From NCBI GenBank assembly GCA_024220525.1, contig JAMYWO010000050.1:78872-92298 (forward strand): a DNA stretch of 13,427 nt. The letters run 5' to 3'. The notes below the pieces were generated by a model. That model was not told the origin of the DNA, ran no database searches, and saw nothing but the letters and a program-made list of their open reading frames with translations. The position numbers and the translations under genes were made by a program. Each line of letters begins with the position of its first letter. The stretch's first letter is position 1. Origin of the DNA: Cochliopodium minus (Eukaryota; Discosea; Himatismenida; Cochliopodiidae). Below are positions 8,201 to 13,427 of this stretch, piece by piece.

Positions 8201-11200
8201 ACCTCTTCTTTAATTTAAAAACTAACAACATATTTTTAGGTGAAATCAACGAGTTTCTTCCAAACGGGAATGGTAGAGTGCATAGGGATGGGTTTGTTGT
8301 TTGGGAGGGAATTTGGAAAAACGGAAAGGAAGTTACTGGAGAGGGAGAATGTTCTTTCATAGAAAAGAACAGAGATTGTGAGTGTAAGTACATTGGAGAG
8401 TTTAGAGATACAAAACCTTTCAATGGAGTGTCGTTGTCTTTTCAATCTTGCTTTGGCACTCGGGAATATCAGGAGATTTATAAAAGCGGGAATAAAGTAA
8501 ATGGGATTTATTTTGAAAAGGGAATAGAGTATTGTCTATCTGGCAAAAAAATCTTTAAATATGGAAAGAGGGTGATGGTTTTTGGATCTAACACTGCTGA
8601 GTTTGTAGAGATCACTTCTGGAAATAGCAGAAAGAGCAAATCTATCAATGTGAAGAAAGAGGATGAGAAGATAGGAATCCAAATCACATCCAACACCGAA
8701 CAGAATCTTTCTTATTGGGAGTTTTCAAGTAAATACCTTTTCATTAAATCTTTTTCATTAAAATTTTTTTTTTTTTTAAGATAACGAAGAATATATTGCA
8801 GCACAATCTTATTTTGTGAGTGATGGCCCAACTTTTGTCATTTGCTTTGATTGTTCATTGGGAATCAACGAATTGATCGAAAAAAACAATTTGTTGATGT
8901 GGATGTTGTTCCTTTCTTCCCACATTTCGAGCAAATCTCAGGTCATCTTGGCCGCAACAAAGTATGATGTGTTGACCAAAAAATTTTCCAACATATTCGG
9001 GAAAAGGGATACGGAAAAGATCAAAGAAAGTATCTCACATATTGACACTGGTACCTATTTTTTAAACATTTCTTTTCGTTTTAATTTTTCTAATTGTTAA
9101 ACAAAGTGATAAAAAAAGCGATTGAGGAAAACAACATTACTTTGAAATTCAAACATTTTAACTCTGAGATTTTTTGGTATGCAGACAATGATGAATTTAA
9201 AATTAAGAGACATCTGATGAATAGAGAGGCCACCATCAATTTGAAGCACAAAGTGATTTACGATCAAATTTGTCAAATGGCTTCAAAAAGCGAATACATT
9301 TACTCTCAATACACTTCTATGTTCTTGACAGCCTCCAAACTGAAAGAAGAACTAATGAGGGAAAGTCTTTTGTATGATACAGAAAGTTTGATCAAAAACC
9401 TAGAAGAACTTCTCGTGGATCTTCACAAATCTGGTGCCATCATCTATTTCAAGAGAGAAAACTTGAATGACATAATAATTCCCGATCCCAGATGTCTCTT
9501 GAAGATTTTTCAATCTATCTTTGATCATGGGAGAAAATCTATCCAGTTAAAAATTGAGTTGATGTATGGCACGTTAAGACAATCAACCCACAAATCCAAA
9601 TACAGTATAAGCAAGCTGGAAGAAAACTTGAAGTTTTTGAGGAATGGCATTGATAACAAACTCTCCTTGGATCAGATATGGAAATTGAAAAGAAAAGACT
9701 CTAATGTGGACAAATTCAGTTACTCCGAGTTGTTAGAAAAAATTGGTGAGATAGAAAAGTTGCTCAAGAAAGAGAATCTTGATTATCTTATCAACATGTC
9801 CAAAAACATTGAAGATTACGATATTTTGCATTCCTTCTTCAGAATTGATAATTCCGCTCTTGAAAACATTCTCAACGAAATCATCGGAAGTTATTATGAA
9901 GAAACCCCAAAGAAGAAGGAAGAGGTCCTTTCCGGCCTCAAGAAGTTTCTCTTCAAACTTGACTTTTTCCACACAAAGTACAAGGTTGAAGACACCGAAG
10001 AAAACAAATTACATACCCTCTTGGTTCCTTTTCTCTACCCAAAAACTATCTCCGATGATTTTGAGAAGATATTCCTTAAAGGAGGCCAGTTGTTGGGAAC
10101 ATTTAAAAGAGAGAATGAATCCAAGGTGGAGTATCACCTCCCTTATCAAGCGATCATGTCCTTCAAGACGCTGTTTTCCAAAATAAGAAAGGTATGCGTC
10201 AACTTTCAAAAGAGACAGCATATACACGAAGAAATATACTGCAACAACTTTTTCATCTTTCACTTCCAAGAAATGCAGATGCAAAATGAATCCATAAATA
10301 TCAACAACAGTAGTTTGATTGTTTGTAAATTCAAACGAAATTTCAAAAGCAGAAGTTTCATTTTTATGGAGGTGAGGGTGATTTCAAACCAAAATACGAG
10401 TTTATTGTCTGAAGATATACATTATACTATCGTCAGAGCTGCTTCACAATGGACAATGGAAGGCAGCAATGAATTTGTGTTCACTGTGGAGAAAAATTTG
10501 TTAAGCGGAAATTTCGGAGATAACTTCAATGGTAAAACAAACTCTAGTTTGTGTGCCAGATGTGAAAACCAGATAAAATTAGAACATGTAAACACAAATC
10601 TTAATTGCCTGAAATGCGGAGAAAATTTTCTTGTGGAGGGATCGTTTGCTCTTCTCTCTTTGAAACCCCAGTTCGGTCCTGGCAAAGCTTACAAGGCGAT
10701 GCATTGGGAGACGAAAAGGATCGTTTTGCTCAAAGAAAACAACATGGGTGAGAGTGTCTCCAAACAGGAATGGAAGAATGAGATCAAAGCTTTGAAGATA
10801 CTCGAATCTGATTTCCCTGTTTTGTTGCATTCGAGATTGCTTTGTGTTTTGGATGATTCTTTTAACAAAGTCAAGTGGAAATATATGGTAATGGAGTGGT
10901 CTAATGGTGAAAGCATGCTTTCTTTTTCTCCCTCCAAGCTACAGAATAACAAGTTTGACAAAGAAGAACATTTTTTGAGGATGATGCTTCTCATCTGCAA
11001 TCAGATCAAACAGTTGCATCATTCCAAGTACATCCACAGAAACATTTGTCCTAAAAACATTATGTATTTCGAAAACGAAGATGGTTTGTTTTTCAGTTTC
11101 ATAGAGTTTGGCAGTATTTATAAAATGGGAAGTGACAAGAAGATCGAAAAGTATCTCAAACCCCCCTTCAGCCCACATGAGTATTATACGGAGTGCGAAT

Positions 11201-11691
11201 GTTTGGCTACTGACATTTACTGTTTGGGTGTTTCTTTCTTGGAGATCCTCAATTCTGCCAAACTCAAAGTCTCCTCTTTCACTACCAAACTCCTCAAAAT
11301 GATGAAACAGAAGATAACAGATGACAGACCCTCCATAGAAACATGCATTGAGAACATTTACCAAATTTTGGACTTTATTATTTTGGATAACCAAACCAAA
11401 CTCAATTTCATCAAGTATTGTAGTATTTCAACCGAGATGTCCAACAGTTTCTCTTTTCTCAAAAATTTAACCAAGGTTTCTGACAGTTATTTTGATACTA
11501 GTTCCAATGGTTTGACACATACCAGTTCTATAGGCTCATCCTATGAGAAGAACACTGTTTCCTTCACCGAAAAGACTCCTCTCCTCGTTGAAAAATTCTC
11601 TTTAGATTTCAACAAGGACGTAACCCTCCAAAAACAAAACGAAATTACAGACTTTTTGAAGAAGAAAATATCTGAAAAAGACTTCAAATGA
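5296..11691 (+). CDS. Caspase-like / NACHT / MORN / Roc-COR / Zn ribbon / pseudokinase fusion, seven exons
   Basis: Exons 5296-7287, 7353-7851, 7919-8071, 8123-8194, 8240-8728, 8781-9050 and 9107-11691 join in phase to about 2019 aa. Order: C14-like domain (15-275; FSGS at 80-83 lacks the His of FSGHG, DCCYSG at 137-142 keeps Cys139); NACHT with intact Walker A GKMGIGKT (347-354) and Asp431 of Walker B; linker; MORN repeats (about 765-1010; YTGGMKNGVPDGKG); Roc remnant (about 1015-1155; VMVFGSNTAEF for the P-loop, WEFS for WDxxG, intact-looking TKYD 1128-1131); COR (about 1160-1610; LHKSGAIIYF, LLVPFLYP); Zn ribbon CxxC-14-CxxC (Cys 1641, 1644, 1659, 1662); kinase fold (about 1677-1900; Lys1701, HRN for HRD 1802-1804, EFG for DFG at 1825, DIYCLGVSFLE); Ser-rich tail. 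No signal peptide or membrane span is obvious. Likely a cytosolic signalling scaffold switched by NACHT; proteolytic, GTPase and kinase activities are doubtful. ATG 5296 follows an in-frame TAA at 5287-5289. Confidence 0.85.
7852..9106 (+). other. Block of phase-1 introns delimiting MORN and Roc exons
   Basis: Five consecutive introns (7852-7918, 8072-8122, 8195-8239, 8729-8780, 9051-9106; 45-67 bp) are all phase 1, so the exons between them (153, 72, 489 and 270 nt) are symmetric 1-1 exons. Three junctions fall on the Gly of the MORN Y/H-x-G motif, and the 72-nt exon is 24 codons, about one MORN unit. The first intron of the gene (7288-7352) is phase 0. Confidence 0.75.
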
Positions 11692-11707
11692 TTTTTTTTC
11701 TGTAAAA

Positions 11708-11713
11708 AATAAA
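11708..11713 (+). terminator. Probable poly(A) signal of the caspase-NACHT-ROCO gene
   Basis: AATAAA begins 16 bp after the TGA stop, within the 61-bp spacer to the convergent gene. This implies a very short 3' UTR. Confidence 0.45.
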
Positions 11714-11751
11714 AAGATATAATTTAAAAATAAAAAAAATAATCTGAACTT

Positions 11752-11757
11752 TTTATT
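11752..11757 (-). terminator. AATAAA overlapping the stop codon of the kinase-tail gene
   Basis: On the minus strand the last codons read TTC AAA TAA AA, so an AATAAA hexamer overlaps the TAA stop. Given that the opposite gene ends only 61 bp away, a stop-overlapping signal is plausible, but AT-richness makes chance occurrence likely. Confidence 0.3.
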
Positions 11758-13290
11758 TGAAATTCATAACTTTATTGAACAATTTTCTAAAGATGATTTG
11801 GTTGTTGGTGAACTTGGTGACCCTCTGTTTCAGCAAGTGTATGAAAAGTGTTATAACCTGATCGATGGCTAAATCAGTTTCGAGACCGTTTTCTTTGGCT
11901 TTATCGAAGTGTAAACTCAATGCTTTCATCAAGTTTTCAAACCAATCGGGTTTACCTTGCTATTAACAAAATAAATAAATAAAAATACGAAAATATAAAA
12001 TGTGAAAAATAAGAACCTTTTCGAGGAAGTTGATCCAATCGTTTTTAAATAGCGAAATTTGGCTTGTTTCTTCGTGATCACCTACATTTTTTGTTACATT
12101 TGTGACAATAGAATTTTCAATTTCAAAGTCGACAAAAACTTTTGCTATCTTTAATTTCCCAAACAATTAATTGTTTATCTTTTGAAAAAAAAAAATTTTT
12201 TTTTTTTTTTTTTTTTTTACACAATAAGTTAATAGAGATCCATAGAAAAGGTTGTAAGATTCTTGGTAGGGTGAATTGAAACCACTTTTAAATAGTAATT
12301 GGAGTCTCAAGTCATCCAAGCCAACCAAAAAACAAACATCCTCTAAAAATAAAATAAAAAAATAAAAAAAAATAAATAAAAAAATAAAAAAAATAAAAAT
12401 AAAAAAATAAAAAAAATGAATTAAAAAAAATTTTACCAGTGAAAGGTATTGAATAATCTTCATTTTGTTCTAATATGAAACACATTTTCATGTGCATTTT
12501 GGAGTTTGTTTTGAGACGTCCTAACACTTTTTGTTGGAGACCCCTGTTCAAAGTTTCGTTGTTGGGCCTATCAAGAGGAACGTTTTCATTCGTAATCTTA
12601 AAAATGAATCAAACAAAAGGAAATTAAATAAAAAATTTAAATAAATAAAATATTAGAATTTCGAAAAAATGAATAAATTATTTGTAAAAATAAAAAAATA
12701 TGAACAGTAAAATTGAAATCAATTTTTTTTTAAAAAATCATTTAAAAAAAAATTCGATTTCAAAATCATTTTTTTTTCTTTTAAATAGAATAATATTAAA
12801 AAAAAATAGAAAAAAAAGAGTAAGAATCCAAATAAAAATTAAAAAAAATTATTGTACTAATTTCAAAAACATTTTTCTTTTTAAAATCATTTTTCTTAAA
12901 ATAGGAAAGAATGCAAATAAAATTAAAAAAAAAAAATTTAAAAATAAACATTAGAATTGTATTATTATTCTGAATAATATTAAAAAAAAAAAACAAAATT
13001 GAATCAAACAATAAACATATTTTATTTTATATTTTTTTTTTTCAATTTTTTTTTTTACAATTTGGTTTGGATCATTAACCAAGATTTCGGTAGAGACAGA
13101 AAGGATTGAGGGCACAAAGACATCATAGTTTTTGTTTTGGATGTCGAGAAGCATGCGGATGATTTGGGAGGCTTCTGGTCTTTCCTCCTTGTCGTGCGAC
13201 CAGCTCTTTTCGATGAGTTCCACCATTTCCTTGCATACTTTCACGTGTGGCTTTATTTCTGGCCTTTTCTTTTCCAACATTACTTTTTTC
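11753..13290 (-). CDS. 3' part of a TKL-like protein kinase gene with unrecognised C-terminal extension (5' partial)
   Basis: Exons 13290-13059, 12596-12437, 12342-12221, 12148-12017 and 11959-11753 join in phase (0, 1, 0, 0) to 283 aa plus one base of an earlier codon. The first exon encodes the end of a kinase C-lobe: VMLEKKRPEIKP, then ELIEKSWSHDKEERPEASQI, matching the CW-x6-RP block of tyrosine-kinase-like kinases (invariant Arg in EERP). The following roughly 210 residues are unrecognised: a basic stretch (VLGRLKTNSKMHMKM), a strand-rich part (EDVCFLVGLDDLRLQLLF) and a helical end (AIDQVITLFIHLLKQR) closing with TAA. The last exon has no Met and is easily missed. The donor at 12016 (AAG|GTTCTT) is atypical. 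Catalytic kinase residues lie outside the window, so activity cannot be judged. The link from the kinase exon over the 462-bp intron rests on phase only; two adjacent genes remain possible. Confidence 0.65.
12185..12218. repeat. A11/T23 homopolymer tracts in an intron
   Basis: Eleven A followed directly by 23 T occupy the 72-bp intron 12149-12220 of the kinase-tail gene. On the minus strand this puts A23 just after the donor TGT|GTAAAA. Length is prone to sequencing error but lies outside coding sequence. Confidence 0.7.
12343..12436 (-). other. 94-bp intron made of A/T simple repeat
   Basis: TAAAA/TAAAAAAA units fill nearly all of this intron (plus-strand view). Donor CACTG|GTAAAA and acceptor TTTTTAG|AGGATG in minus-strand reading preserve phase 1; the alternative acceptor two bases later would shift the frame. 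Confidence 0.65.
12597..13058 (-). other. 462-bp probable intron of the kinase-tail gene
   Basis: Minus-strand donor CAAATT|GTAAAA and acceptor TAAG|ATTACG, both phase 0. The stretch is almost only A and T with long homopolymers; open frames in it are low-complexity Lys/Asn/Phe and I see no exon, RNA gene or element. If it is not an intron, it is the spacer between a kinase gene and a separate gene. Confidence 0.55.
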
Positions 13291-13427
13291 CTTTAAAAAA
13301 TAAAATAAATAAATTAAATAATAATAAATTAAATTAAATAAAATAAAATAAATAAAATTAAATAAATTAAATAAATTAAATAAATTAAATAAATTAAATA
13401 AATTAAATAAATTAAATAAATTAAATA
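13291..13427. repeat. A/T-only low-complexity end with eight 9-bp tandem units
   Basis: From 13295 onward only A and T occur. The last 72 bp (13356-13427) are eight perfect copies of AATTAAATA. On the minus strand a good acceptor (TTTTTTAAAG) precedes the kinase exon at 13290, so this is probably part of an intron. The window, and perhaps the assembly, ends inside the repeat. Confidence 0.8.

Noticed and set aside
7419-9100. Three separate small genes (7419-7868, 8278-8784, 8816-9100)
   Set aside because: None begins with ATG at those positions; each continues upstream to an acceptor in phase with the previous exon, and MORN or Roc motifs run across the joins.
9733-11394. Several minus-strand frames of 80-150 codons opposite the COR-kinase exon
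   Set aside because: They are antisense shadows of a strongly supported exon, without motifs or splice signals of their own.
12796-13011. Coding frames in the A/T-rich stretch 12600-13050 on both strands
   Set aside because: They consist almost only of Lys, Asn, Ile and Phe from homopolymers, as expected by chance in such composition.
1-13427. Bacterial, giant-virus or bacterial caspase/NACHT defence-island origin
   Set aside because: Many short GT-AG introns interrupting conserved motifs, and no ribosome binding sites or operon spacing, point to a nuclear eukaryotic genome.
1-13427. tRNA, rRNA, CRISPR arrays or transposase genes
   Set aside because: Nothing with cloverleaf, rRNA or spacer-repeat structure was seen by reading, and no transposase motifs occur in any open frame. 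A covariance-model scan was not possible.
1-13427. Non-standard genetic code (TAA/TAG or TGA read as amino acids)
   Set aside because: Conserved domains are open without internal stops, and TAA and TGA end genes at sensible places; stops inside introns vanish on splicing.

Overview
The window is AT-rich DNA from a unicellular eukaryote, probably an amoeba-like or flagellate protist; I cannot name the taxon. The reasons are GT-AG introns (45 to about 460 bp) that interrupt every gene and restore conserved protein motifs when removed, A/T-only spacers, AATAAA-type signals close to stop codons, and eukaryote-typical domain architectures (NACHT, MORN, Roc-COR, TKL-type kinase). TAA and TGA are used as stops and the standard code fits. 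Both ends are repetitive (a 20-bp inverted repeat at base 1, eight copies of a 9-bp repeat at the end), so this may be a whole short contig. All exon joins below are my own, from phase and motif continuity; no transcript data were available.

Layout: (1) 286-2239 (+), a five-exon class II nucleotidyltransferase (tRNA CCA-adding enzyme / poly(A) polymerase head-domain family), 359 aa. (2) 2386-5210 (-), a two-exon, 910-aa protein with two tandem caspase-like (C14-fold) domains and a NACHT domain; neither caspase-like domain has recognisable catalytic residues and the Walker A lysine is replaced by Thr. (3) 5296-11691 (+), a seven-exon, about 2019-aa protein: caspase-like, NACHT, MORN repeats, degenerate Roc, COR, four-cysteine Zn ribbon, pseudokinase. 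(4) 11753-13290 (-), the 3' part of a gene encoding the end of a TKL-like kinase domain plus about 210 aa of unrecognised C-terminal extension; its 5' part lies beyond the window.

The centre of interest is the head-to-head pair at 2386-11691. The two genes are paralogous over their caspase-NACHT part and diverge from an 85-bp spacer, so they probably share a promoter. One partner keeps an intact Walker A and a caspase Cys and carries a long scaffold tail; the other has lost all of these signatures. Arrangement and division of labour recall paired sensor/helper NLR genes of plants, here built from caspase, NACHT and ROCO parts. In the large protein the Roc P-loop, the kinase HRD and DFG aspartates and the caspase His are all replaced, so the NACHT ATPase looks like the only intact nucleotide switch. 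I infer a signalling or immune/cell-death scaffold; that function is not shown by the sequence.
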